Positions 29,059 to 37,955 of a stretch of 64,000 bases of DNA are shown one piece after another. The stretch comes from Marinifilaceae bacterium. GTDB taxonomy: Bacteria; Bacteroidota; Bacteroidia; Bacteroidales; Marinifilaceae. The notes beneath the pieces are model-generated. The model was not told where the DNA came from, ran no database searches, and worked only from the letters and a program-made list of their open reading frames with translations. The DNA lies in NCBI GenBank assembly GCA_016936255.1, contig JAFGYE010000067.1, positions 30,842-94,841 on the forward strand, given 5' to 3'. The first letter of the stretch is position 1. Each line of letters opens with the position of its first letter. The translations under genes were made by a program, and so were the position numbers.

Positions 29059-31293
29059 TTATTTTTTTAGAAAAAATTCCAGTTTTCCTCCTTCGCTTAT
29101 TGTTTTGTGAGTAATGAAATAAGAGTTTTGTTTCTTTCCATCAATCATCATTTTATCAATAAACAAATCGCCTTTATTCTTGCGATGTGTAAGAATCTCG
29201 AATGATTTTCCTTTGTGAAATTCAGGGTCTAGTTCAATTGTAATTTTATCGAAAACAGGACTTGTAATTGCATAATCAGTATCTCCCGGACAAACAGGAT
29301 AAATTCCCATCATGCTGTAGATTACCCATGCAGATAAGGTGCCGCAGTCGTCATTTCCAGGTATGCCATCAGGAGCATTTTTGTAATACGTATCGATTAA
29401 TCGGTGAACTTCTTTTTGCGTTCTCCACTCTTCACCTTTGGTATAGTTGAATAAGTATGGATAGTGAATATCTGGTTCATTCGCCATATCGAACAATCCT
29501 TCGTCAAAAACCATCTGCAATTTGTTTACGAAATTTTTCTTCCCTCCCATTAATTGGGTCAGGCCTTTTATATCGTGCGGAACACAAAAGGTATATTGCC
29601 ATGCTGTTCCTTCGTGAAAGCCTGGGCTTGGTTCAAAGTTTTCGCCTTGTTTTGGATCAAAATTTGTTAAGAAACCGCCATTCTTCAAGCGAGGGCGAAT
29701 CATTCCGAATTTATGATCGAAATATTCTTTGTAACGAAGAGATTGATTCAGGAATTTCTTGTAATCATCTTTTTTACCCAAAGCTTTGGCGAATTGTGCC
29801 AAATTCCAATCGGCAATATAGTATTCCAAAGCATGAGAAACCGAGTTGTCAAACTCCTCAACCAAAGGCACATATCCTTTTGCTAAATAATGATCGATAT
29901 CTGGCCGCAGTTTGTTATTTTTCCCTTCAGTCGTTGCAGATTTCACCATTGCAGAATAGGCCACTTCTACATCAAAATCTGTTAATCCACGCAAGTAAGA
30001 ATCAACAATAACCGGAATTGCCGGATCGCCTTCCATAACGTGTGTTTCCTTGCTGTTTAGCTCCCATTTTGGCAACCATCCGCTTTCCTTGTACATGTCG
30101 ACCATAGATCGAACCATGTCTTGCTGCACCTGAGGATATAACAAGGCCATTAATGGGTGGAAATTTCGATAAGTATCCCACAAAGAAAATACGGTATAAC
30201 GATTGCAATCTTTGGTCTCGCGAATTTCGAAAGATTCCATGGCCGGATATTGTCCATTTACATCGTTTATGATGTTTGGATGAATTTGCGTGTGATACAA
30301 AGCGGTGTAAAATATTGTTTTTTGGTCTTCGGTTCCGCCTTCCACTTTTACCCTGCTCAAAGTACTATTCCATTCCTGTGTAGCCTGCAATCTTGTTTTG
30401 TCAAAATCGAACTGATTCGATTCAGCATTCAAATTCATTCTTGCATTGGCAATACTTACATATGATACGCCAACTTCTGCAATTATTTGTTCGTTCGTGT
30501 TGGTATCAAAAGTAAAATAAGCTCCAATTTCGTCACCAAATAACTCCTGTGTGTAGTTTTTGTAATATTTGAACTGACCATCGGTATCGCTCCAGGCAGA
30601 TTCGGCTTGCATTTCGGGCATTTTTTTCCACACCCCAAATTCTTCCGCTTTTTTACTGAAGCGAGCCACAAAATAAACCGGACGTTCCGAACCATCATTG
30701 TAACAAAAACTTCCTGTCATGCGGGAACCTTCTATTTCCTGATTGTTTACGATCCTAACCTTTGCACCCGTTTCGTTGGTTAAACCCAAACCTAAATTTA
30801 AAAGTACATTCGATTTCCCTTTTGGAAAAGTATAGCGACTGATACCGGTTCTTTTGGTAGAGCTCAGCTCTGCTTTAATTCCATACTTTTCCAAGTCGGT
30901 GGCATAATATCCTGGTGTCGCCACCTGATTTTTCATGATAGATCCGTATGCTTTATGATCTGCATTCACTTCACCGGTAGTTGGCATCAATAAAATAACG
31001 CCCAAATCGGGACAACCAACACCACTTAGGTTTACATGTGAAAATCCGGTAAGAAAAGAATTATCCCAGGAATATGGTGTTGACCACCATCGGGCATCTT
31101 TGTCGTAGGTATTCAAATCGGATCCGGAAACATTAAACGGACTTACTGAGACCATTCCCCGTGGTACAATTGCTCCCGGATTTGTGGTACCAAAATTAGT
31201 CGTTCCAATAAATGGATTTACGTAATCGACAAATTGAGCAAAACCATTTATGCTTAGAAAAAACAGAATCAAAATTCCTGATAAGCGCTTCAT
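29059..31293 (-). CDS. GH92 alpha-mannosidase (third copy, exported by signal peptidase I)
   Basis: This 744-residue GH92 exo-alpha-mannosidase starts at the ATG at 31293; a TTG one codon upstream also opens the frame. The signal peptide ends INGFAQ, without a lipobox, unlike the other two GH92 genes here. The N-terminal beta-sandwich starts YVNPFIGTTNFG, where most GH92 proteins have the HGHVFVGA line, and the (alpha/alpha)6 domain follows. The general acid is in FHEGTAWQYTF and the base region reads GNDDCGTLSAW, against the common NEDCGQMSAW. GH92 enzymes are calcium-dependent and inverting and remove terminal alpha-1,2-, 1,3-, 1,4- or 1,6-mannose. Its linkage cannot be read from the sequence with confidence. 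Confidence 0.92.
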   Translation of the reverse strand: MKRLSGILILFFLSINGFAQFVDYVNPFIGTTNFGTTNPGAIVPRGMVSVSPFNVSGSDLNTYDKDARWWSTPYSWDNSFLTGFSHVNLSGVGCPDLGVILLMPTTGEVNADHKAYGSIMKNQVATPGYYATDLEKYGIKAELSSTKRTGISRYTFPKGKSNVLLNLGLGLTNETGAKVRIVNNQEIEGSRMTGSFCYNDGSERPVYFVARFSKKAEEFGVWKKMPEMQAESAWSDTDGQFKYYKNYTQELFGDEIGAYFTFDTNTNEQIIAEVGVSYVSIANARMNLNAESNQFDFDKTRLQATQEWNSTLSRVKVEGGTEDQKTIFYTALYHTQIHPNIINDVNGQYPAMESFEIRETKDCNRYTVFSLWDTYRNFHPLMALLYPQVQQDMVRSMVDMYKESGWLPKWELNSKETHVMEGDPAIPVIVDSYLRGLTDFDVEVAYSAMVKSATTEGKNNKLRPDIDHYLAKGYVPLVEEFDNSVSHALEYYIADWNLAQFAKALGKKDDYKKFLNQSLRYKEYFDHKFGMIRPRLKNGGFLTNFDPKQGENFEPSPGFHEGTAWQYTFCVPHDIKGLTQLMGGKKNFVNKLQMVFDEGLFDMANEPDIHYPYLFNYTKGEEWRTQKEVHRLIDTYYKNAPDGIPGNDDCGTLSAWVIYSMMGIYPVCPGDTDYAITSPVFDKITIELDPEFHKGKSFEILTHRKNKGDLFIDKMMIDGKKQNSYFITHKTISEGGKLEFFLKK

Positions 31294-31335
31294 CAAGTTG
31301 AGTTTTGTTAGGTTGTAATTCTAAATTAAAATAAT

Positions 31336-31377
31336 ACCGAACGGGAATTGGGCCAGCCAAGCTCTTCCCCGAACGGT
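31336..31377 (-). other. Intercistronic stem-loop, GH97/GH92 gap
   Basis: ACCG/CGGT and CGGGAA/TTCC(C)CG form two stem parts around a symmetric AA/AA internal loop, with TTGG/CCAA as an inner stem. On the minus strand it is followed by TATTATTTTAA. It sits in the 214-bp gap between the GH97 stop and the GH92 start and may attenuate or stabilise the transcript. Confidence 0.4.
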
Positions 31378-31507
31378 TACTAATTTCTAATCTGTTAGTC
31401 AAATAAAAGCTTTATGGATTAAAAGCAGATTAATTTTAAGATTAATCACTCGTTACATTCATTAATCCTTATAAAAATAACCAAAGACATAGAAACTGTT
31501 TAAAAAT

Positions 31508-33517
31508 TTATCCTTTAGCTTCTCTAATTTCGATAGCCTGTCCTCCACTATTCTGCATTTTCACATGCAGTTTTGTTTTGCTGTCGACTGCTTTTTTAAA
31601 GATTTTTATTTCGGTTGGATTGTCACTTAAGCTAGTGTTAGCTGTATCAGAATAAATGGTTGCTTCGTACTTTTTTTCTGCATCCAAAAAGCCTAAATCC
31701 AAATCAATTTCCCGGGCATTTTCATCGGTAATGGCACCAATGTACCAATTCGAATCTTTCCGACGGGCAACAGCGTATACATCTCCGATTTCTGCTGCCA
31801 ATACTTTAGATTCTTCGAAATCTGCCGGCAGATTCTCGAAAAACTGAAAGGCCGGCTGATTTTCGTAATTACTGATCATATCAGAAGCCATTTGCAAGGG
31901 ACTGTACAAACAAACCCATAAAGCCAATTGCTTCGCCAAAGTGGTATTTACACGGCTATTGCCTTTGTCGTTGCTGTTCCATTTAAGGTACTCCTTTCGG
32001 TTTTTGTACAGAATATCAAATGTTCCGGGTGTGTAATCAATTGGTCCGCCCAAACAACGGGTAAATGGCAAAATAACATGATGCTCCGGCGGGTTTCCTT
32101 CACTCCATCCGTTCCATTCCATTCCCCGGACTCCTTCCCTAGTCATCATATTAGGATATGTTCTACTTATACCTGTTGCTTTTATGGGTTCATGCGCATC
32201 CACCATCAATTGATATTTTGCTGCTGTCTCCACTACTTTTCGATAATGCTGAACCATTTTCTGTCCGTGATGAAACTGACCATTGGGAATAGGGCCGGCA
32301 TATCCTGTTTTTACAACCCGAATACCATTATCATGTAATTTTGAAAAGGCTTTATCCATAGTTTCTTCGTAAAAGATATAGTCACCTCCTGTTTCGTGAT
32401 GTCCTATCAATTCAACGCCTTTTGACTTTGCATAGCTCACAATTTCATCAAAATCGAAATCGGGATAAGGTGTTACCTGATCGAATGCCTTTGGTTTCCC
32501 CCAATTTTCCCAGCCTGTGTTCCAACCTTCGGCCAAAACTGCCTGAATATTGTTATCCGCAGCAAAATCAATGTATTTTTTCATATTTGTGGTTGTCGCT
32601 CCATGAATTGGCCCCGGAGTCCAGGTTTCAACCCCCAAATGCATTCCCCACCAAATACCAACATATTTCATGGGTTGAATCCATTTCGTATCTGGAATTG
32701 CACAAGGCTCATTCAAATTCTGAATTAAATTCGATTCAACTAAGCCTGCCGCATTTTTGCATAGCATTACTGTTCTCCATGGAGACAGTAATGAACCTTT
32801 TGCTTTTACTTTCACTCCATCGGGCCAAGGAACCAAATTCGCTTGAAAATTAGTGCTACCCGTATTCTTCAAAGTCATTCCTGCATAATTCGTCAGGTTT
32901 GCCTCATGAATACTCACGTAATAACCCGATTCCATTTTTACCGTAATTGGTGTATTCGCATCTGGTACTTCGCTTAATTGGGTAGTTCGGTAAAGCATTT
33001 CATAAGAATCAAAATTGGTAGGAATAGACCATGCTGTTCCATTTTTAACAAAATTAAATTCTGTTAATTCCTTAGTAATGTTAATACTATCGATGCCATT
33101 TTGCTGAGAGATTTCATATCTGAAACCCAATCCATCATCGAACAAACGCACATATAACTTCAAATCATTATTTGCATGATTTTTTAAGGAAACTATTAGC
33201 TCATTGTACTTTTCGAGTATGCTATCATTTGGTCCCCAAACTGGTTTCCAATTCTCATTCTTTTCATTTCTTACTACATTAATAATTCGCAAGCCATCGG
33301 TAAACAAAGAATCTTCCCGCAATTCCATCCCTAATCTTGAATCAGAGAATATTTGATTTTTATTGGTTTGAAGCTTATAAAACGCCTGTCCATTCTCATT
33401 CACTTTCAGGTCAAAAGCAATTTCACCATTGGGTGATAACAAGTCAACGCTTTTACTCGATTCGCATGCAGAAAACAGCAAGACTGACAGCAATACTACA
33501 ATTGTCATTTTATTCAT
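31508..33517 (-). CDS. GH97 alpha-glucosidase, inverting SusB-like subgroup
   Basis: This 669-residue lipoprotein (cysteine 18, LLFSACESSK, no acid-rich export pattern, so probably periplasmic) is a GH97 enzyme with N-terminal beta-sandwich and catalytic barrel. The three glutamates that I match by spacing to SusB Glu439, Glu508 and Glu532 are Glu375 (HHETGGDY), Glu443 (DAHEPIKATG) and Glu467 (GMEWN). The strand that holds the nucleophilic Asp in retaining GH97 galactosidases reads VVKTGYAG, as in inverting members. I infer an alpha-glucosidase that releases beta-glucose. In this locus it probably removes glucose from N-glycan-like substrates. It follows GH65 by 2 bp. Confidence 0.9.
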   Translation of the reverse strand: MNKMTIVVLLSVLLFSACESSKSVDLLSPNGEIAFDLKVNENGQAFYKLQTNKNQIFSDSRLGMELREDSLFTDGLRIINVVRNEKNENWKPVWGPNDSILEKYNELIVSLKNHANNDLKLYVRLFDDGLGFRYEISQQNGIDSINITKELTEFNFVKNGTAWSIPTNFDSYEMLYRTTQLSEVPDANTPITVKMESGYYVSIHEANLTNYAGMTLKNTGSTNFQANLVPWPDGVKVKAKGSLLSPWRTVMLCKNAAGLVESNLIQNLNEPCAIPDTKWIQPMKYVGIWWGMHLGVETWTPGPIHGATTTNMKKYIDFAADNNIQAVLAEGWNTGWENWGKPKAFDQVTPYPDFDFDEIVSYAKSKGVELIGHHETGGDYIFYEETMDKAFSKLHDNGIRVVKTGYAGPIPNGQFHHGQKMVQHYRKVVETAAKYQLMVDAHEPIKATGISRTYPNMMTREGVRGMEWNGWSEGNPPEHHVILPFTRCLGGPIDYTPGTFDILYKNRKEYLKWNSNDKGNSRVNTTLAKQLALWVCLYSPLQMASDMISNYENQPAFQFFENLPADFEESKVLAAEIGDVYAVARRKDSNWYIGAITDENAREIDLDLGFLDAEKKYEATIYSDTANTSLSDNPTEIKIFKKAVDSKTKLHVKMQNSGGQAIEIREAKG

Positions 33518-33519
33518 AA

Positions 33520-35553
33520 TTACTCAATCACATAAGTTTTTAATTCGGGGCCTACACCCTTTATGGTTAATTTCCTCCATTGTTTTGGCAAACACGGATT
33601 TTCTTGTTCTATTCCATTCTCTGTAAAATGTAATCCTCCAAATCCGAAAAGAACTGTTTGCAGCATACCGCCAGCTCCTGTCGCGAAATACGGATTATTA
33701 CTATAAGCAGATTCGGAAAGTGCTCCAAATGGCGGTCGTTTATTGGGCACATAAGCTTTCTTGAAAAGTTCAAATGCTTTTTCCGGATCACCCAATCGTG
33801 CATACAATACGCCTAAAACAGAATAAGACATTGCCGGACCTTCCGGAGCAATCTTAGACTCATAGTATTCCAAATCTCTTCTTATTTCTTCGGGTTTAGT
33901 AACAATTGCAAAAGGATAGGCCAATAAGTTAACATCTGCCTGTTTAATAACCTCCCCATTGTATTCCGAATTCTCTTTGGTCACACCATCCTCAAAATAA
34001 TGAAACTTTAATCCTTTGGCTGCATTAGCCCAACGAGGATTGCCTTCTTTTTTGAGAATTTCTCCCGCCTCAACAGCAAATTGCAAAGCGGTTTTCGCCG
34101 ATCCATTGGTAAAGGCATTATCATTGGCATGATGATAGAATTCATTCGCACCAACTACATTGTTAATGGAATAACTACCATCATGATTCTGAACAGAACG
34201 ACTTACCCAAAAATCAGCAACTTCTTTCAGTACCGGAAATCCAATCTCTCTCAACCACTCCTTATCTCCTGTAGTTCTGAAATAATTCCAAAAAGCGATA
34301 GCAATATCTGCTGTAATATGATGCTCGAAGGTTCCCGTCAAAGCCCAGGTTGGCGTCGCCTCTTCACCTGTATCATCCGATTCCCATGGAAACATGGCAC
34401 CTGTATAGCCATAATTCTGAGCCTTCTTCTTTGCCATTTCCAGTCTGTCAAATCTGTAATTCAGTAAAGATTTTGCAATTTTCTGATTGAAAACCAAAAG
34501 AGGTGGAAACATCCATATTTCAGTATCCCAGAATACATGTCCGTTATAGCCTTGAGATGATAAACCCATTGGAGCAATGCTCAAATTAGAGTCATCTCTG
34601 GCAAAAGAATACAAATGAAACAATGCCAAACGGATATCTTGCTGAGACTCCGGATCTCCTTCAATTTCAACATCACCTTTCCACAATTCAGACCAAAGTT
34701 CTTTATGACGATTAATCACGGCTTGTTTATTTCCCAGTAGCTGAAAAATAACCATTCGTTCCGATTCACTTTTCGGATCTGTAAAATTCTGCGATGTACA
34801 AACCGATCCACACCAGGCAAATTTATATTCTTCCTCTTTTTTCAAAGATTTAGAAAAGCCCAGTTCATTGGTAAAAGGATCTTTCAAATTGTGCTTTAAA
34901 TCGGGTGTTTCGCCTTCAAATATAAATGCTGCACTGGTTGCCAAATCGTGTTTCCCAAACGAACTCTTTGCTACAGTCTGCAATATTGGCATTCGTGCAT
35001 CCAAATCTTGTAAAATCCTAAAATCAGAAGTCACATCTTTATATTCACTTGGACAAACAATTTGTCCATTCACCTTAAATTCTAATTCCTTTTGCAGGGA
35101 TTTTATTTTCACGTCTACCAATCCAGAATAAGGCATTCCTCTTAATGCATGAAGCGTAAAAGATATCTCGGCATATTCTTTAAACTGACATGATGTTACG
35201 AACGAAGCAGATTTCATATTCAGCACTTGTTTCCAATTGGAACAATTTGCAGTAGAAAGCGTGTCTTGATTGACAACTATTTCAATATTTGCAAAATTAA
35301 TTCCCAACAACACTTTACTAACACCAAATTTCGATTCCTTATCGTAAACATTGTTCAGAATAATCGATTTGGTTTTTCCTGGCTCGGCTGAAGGAAGAAT
35401 TCCTATTCGTCCATTTGCAACTGATATTCCTGTATAATTGGTATAATCATTTGCTTCAATCATCCAAGCTGGATTCTCCTGTGCAAATAAGCAATTTCCA
35501 AAAAATCCAAAAAGAAAAGATAACAGTAACAATTGTGCCCTAACTCGTATCAT
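33520..35553 (-). CDS. GH65 family enzyme, hydrolase type (kojibiose hydrolase/PGGHG-like)
   Basis: This 677-residue protein has a signal peptide ending CLFAQ and the GH65 layout of N-terminal beta-sandwich, linker and (alpha/alpha)6 barrel. GHVFWDTEIWMFPPLLVF (338-355) is the family signature and Glu471 in VGANEFYHH is the general acid. Most GH65 proteins are cytoplasmic phosphorylases with a phosphate-binding Ser/His loop. Here the matching region reads ALSESAYSNN, and Glu614 takes the place expected for the base of hydrolases such as the Flavobacterium kojibiose hydrolase and animal PGGHG (positions recalled from memory). Export also argues against phosphorolysis. I infer hydrolysis of an alpha-1,2-glucosidic bond. 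Confidence 0.85.
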   Translation of the reverse strand: MIRVRAQLLLLSFLFGFFGNCLFAQENPAWMIEANDYTNYTGISVANGRIGILPSAEPGKTKSIILNNVYDKESKFGVSKVLLGINFANIEIVVNQDTLSTANCSNWKQVLNMKSASFVTSCQFKEYAEISFTLHALRGMPYSGLVDVKIKSLQKELEFKVNGQIVCPSEYKDVTSDFRILQDLDARMPILQTVAKSSFGKHDLATSAAFIFEGETPDLKHNLKDPFTNELGFSKSLKKEEEYKFAWCGSVCTSQNFTDPKSESERMVIFQLLGNKQAVINRHKELWSELWKGDVEIEGDPESQQDIRLALFHLYSFARDDSNLSIAPMGLSSQGYNGHVFWDTEIWMFPPLLVFNQKIAKSLLNYRFDRLEMAKKKAQNYGYTGAMFPWESDDTGEEATPTWALTGTFEHHITADIAIAFWNYFRTTGDKEWLREIGFPVLKEVADFWVSRSVQNHDGSYSINNVVGANEFYHHANDNAFTNGSAKTALQFAVEAGEILKKEGNPRWANAAKGLKFHYFEDGVTKENSEYNGEVIKQADVNLLAYPFAIVTKPEEIRRDLEYYESKIAPEGPAMSYSVLGVLYARLGDPEKAFELFKKAYVPNKRPPFGALSESAYSNNPYFATGAGGMLQTVLFGFGGLHFTENGIEQENPCLPKQWRKLTIKGVGPELKTYVIE

Positions 35554-35593
35554 ATCACTTACTTTTAGATTGATTCATCAATTTCATACAACA

Positions 35594-35623
35594 AAGGCCT
35601 ACAAACTCATGTTTGCAAGCCTT
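35594..35623 (-). other. Intercistronic stem-loop, GH92/GH65 gap
   Basis: AAGGC/GCCTT and CAAAC/GTTTG pair with two single mismatches between them and a TCAT loop. It lies in the 103-bp gap after the GH92 stop at 35657 and before the GH65 start. On the minus strand TTTGTTG follows. It could be an attenuator or a 3'-end protector. Confidence 0.45.
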
Positions 35624-35656
35624 CCGTTATATTTGATATGCTAATATCATTCTTTC

Positions 35657-37948
35657 TTATTTACTCATAGAATATGGAAAACTTTCTTTAGTAGTTCCTC
35701 TCACCTTATTTGGTTGTGCCGACATATTAAATTCAAGATTTCCGCCGTTTAAAATGTCATTGTGTTTAATGAAATTAGCTCCATAAGACTTACCGTTTAA
35801 CTTGATATCATCCACAAAAACATGATCTGATGAATTATCAGTACTTGAAATTGTAAACGTTTTTCCATTTTCGAGGGGCAAAGTAATCTTATCGAAAAGC
35901 GGAGCACCAAAAACATACTCATCGGTTCCGGGACACACGGGATAAAAGCCCATTGAACTAAATACGTACCAGGCAGAAGTTTGTCCGTTATCCTCATCAC
36001 CACAATAACCGTCGGCCTGCGGAGTGTACAGCTTATCCATTACCTCACGAACTCTTGCCTGCGCTTTCCATGGCTGTCCAGCGAAATTGTACAAGTAGAT
36101 CATGTGTTGAATGGGCTGATTACCATGTGCATAATTCCCCATGTTTGCAATCTGCATTTCACGAATCTCGTGAATTACGCCACCATAATATGAATCATCA
36201 AATTTAGGAGGCATCTCAAAAACACCATCCAAAGTAGAAATGAACTTTTCCTTTCCCCCCATCAAATCAATTAAGCCATTCACATCCTGAAATACCGACC
36301 ATGTATAATGCAAACTGTTTCCTTCAGTAAAGGCATCGCCCCATTTCAGAGGATTAAACGGGGACTGGAAAGTTCCATCTTCATTCTTCCCTCTCATTAA
36401 ACCTGATTCTTTATCGAATACATTCTTATAATTCTGAGCTCTTTTGGCAAACAAATCAATTTCTTCCTGCGGACGGCCCAATTCTTTAGCAAGCTTCCAA
36501 ACACAGAAATCATCGTAAGCGTACTCTAATGTTCTGGCTGCATTCTCGTTGATATTCACATCGTAAGGAACATAACCCAACTCGTTGTAATAATCTGCTC
36601 CATAACGACCTACAGATGTAATCTCTTTGTTGCAGCCCTTAGTATTTTTAAGAATTGCTTCGTACAATGTTTCAATATCATATCCGCGAATTCCTTTTAG
36701 GTAAGAATCTGCTATTAAAGAAGCCGAATTCGAACCAATCATGCATCCTCTGTGACCAGGACTCGCCCACTCGGGCAACCAACCACTCTCTTTGTAAGTG
36801 TTGGTCAATCCTTCCATAATCTGAGCGTTAATATCAGGATACATTAGTGTAAAAAATGGAAAGACTGCCCGGAATGTATCCCAAAAGCCATTATCTGTAA
36901 ACATATAGCCGGGCAGTACCTTACCATTGTAAGGGCTGTAATGAATTACTTCATTATTATCGTTAATTTCATGAAACTTGCGGGGGAATAATAGTACCCT
37001 GTACAAGCAGGAATAAAATGTCTTTAATTGATCATCGGTTCCACCTTCCACTTTAATTCGGGAAAGCTCCTTTTCCCATGCCGATTCAGCGTCGGTTAAT
37101 ACCTTATTAAAATTTTTAGTCCCAATTTCCCGGTCCAAATTCAATTGTGCCTGTTCAGGACTTACAAAAGATGAAGCTACTTTCACATGAACTTCCTCTC
37201 CTTTTTGAGTTTTAAATCCAATAACAGCACCAACATGCTCTCCGCTTGCTTTCAGTGAATTTTCAGTTAATTTGTCTCCATTCCAAGTATGTGTTACCTC
37301 AAATTCTTTATCGAATTCGGCAACAAAGTAGTTGTGGAAGTTATCAGGAACACCACCGCTGTTATTTCTGCAGTAACCGATTATTTTTCTTTCTTTCGGA
37401 AGAATTGTCACTTCAGATCCTTTAAAAAATCCGTCCACCAAAATATAAGATGACTCATTTTCCGGAAACGTAAAGCGAAAAACAGCCGCTCGTTCTGTAG
37501 GCGTTATTTCAGCGGTAACATCATAATCCGCCAGATAAACTTTATAGTAGTTTGGTTTCGACACTTCAGCTTTATGTGAAAACCAGGATGCTCTTTCGTC
37601 CTCTTTAAATTTTAAATCACCGGTAACGGCCATTAATGAAAATGCAGCGTAGTCGTTTATCCACGGACTTGGTTGATGGGTTTGTTTTATACCTCTGATT
37701 TTTTTTGCATCATAGGCATAACACCAGCCATTTCCCATTTCACCGGTCTGTGGTGTCCAGAAATTCATTCCCCACGGCAATGCAACAGCCGGATATGTAT
37801 TCCCATTTGACAAAGAATAGTCAGAATCGGTTCCCATTAATGGATTTACAAAATCAACCAATGTCTTTTCTGTAGTTGTCGCTTTCTTTCCTCCACATGC
37901 AGATAAAACCGCAACAAATAACAATAATAATACGTTTGCTTTCTTCAT
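35657..37948 (-). CDS. GH92 alpha-mannosidase lipoprotein (second copy)
   Basis: This 763-residue GH92 enzyme starts at the ATG at 37948. The frame opens further upstream at a TTG and an ATG at 37954, but MKKANVLLLLFVAVLSAC is a clean lipoprotein signal with cysteine 18 and lies 7 bp after the previous stop. CGGKKAT follows the lipobox, with no acid-rich export pattern, so a periplasmic position is likely. VDFVNPLMGTDSDYSLSNG starts the mature domain. The acid region is TEGNSLHYTWSV, where the other two GH92 genes read EG(N/T)AWQY, and the base region is GDEDNGQTSAWYVFSSMGFYP. These changes near the -1/+1 sites suggest a different linkage preference from its neighbour. Confidence 0.92.
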   Translation of the reverse strand: MKKANVLLLLFVAVLSACGGKKATTTEKTLVDFVNPLMGTDSDYSLSNGNTYPAVALPWGMNFWTPQTGEMGNGWCYAYDAKKIRGIKQTHQPSPWINDYAAFSLMAVTGDLKFKEDERASWFSHKAEVSKPNYYKVYLADYDVTAEITPTERAAVFRFTFPENESSYILVDGFFKGSEVTILPKERKIIGYCRNNSGGVPDNFHNYFVAEFDKEFEVTHTWNGDKLTENSLKASGEHVGAVIGFKTQKGEEVHVKVASSFVSPEQAQLNLDREIGTKNFNKVLTDAESAWEKELSRIKVEGGTDDQLKTFYSCLYRVLLFPRKFHEINDNNEVIHYSPYNGKVLPGYMFTDNGFWDTFRAVFPFFTLMYPDINAQIMEGLTNTYKESGWLPEWASPGHRGCMIGSNSASLIADSYLKGIRGYDIETLYEAILKNTKGCNKEITSVGRYGADYYNELGYVPYDVNINENAARTLEYAYDDFCVWKLAKELGRPQEEIDLFAKRAQNYKNVFDKESGLMRGKNEDGTFQSPFNPLKWGDAFTEGNSLHYTWSVFQDVNGLIDLMGGKEKFISTLDGVFEMPPKFDDSYYGGVIHEIREMQIANMGNYAHGNQPIQHMIYLYNFAGQPWKAQARVREVMDKLYTPQADGYCGDEDNGQTSAWYVFSSMGFYPVCPGTDEYVFGAPLFDKITLPLENGKTFTISSTDNSSDHVFVDDIKLNGKSYGANFIKHNDILNGGNLEFNMSAQPNKVRGTTKESFPYSMSK

Positions 37949-37955
37949 TATCATA

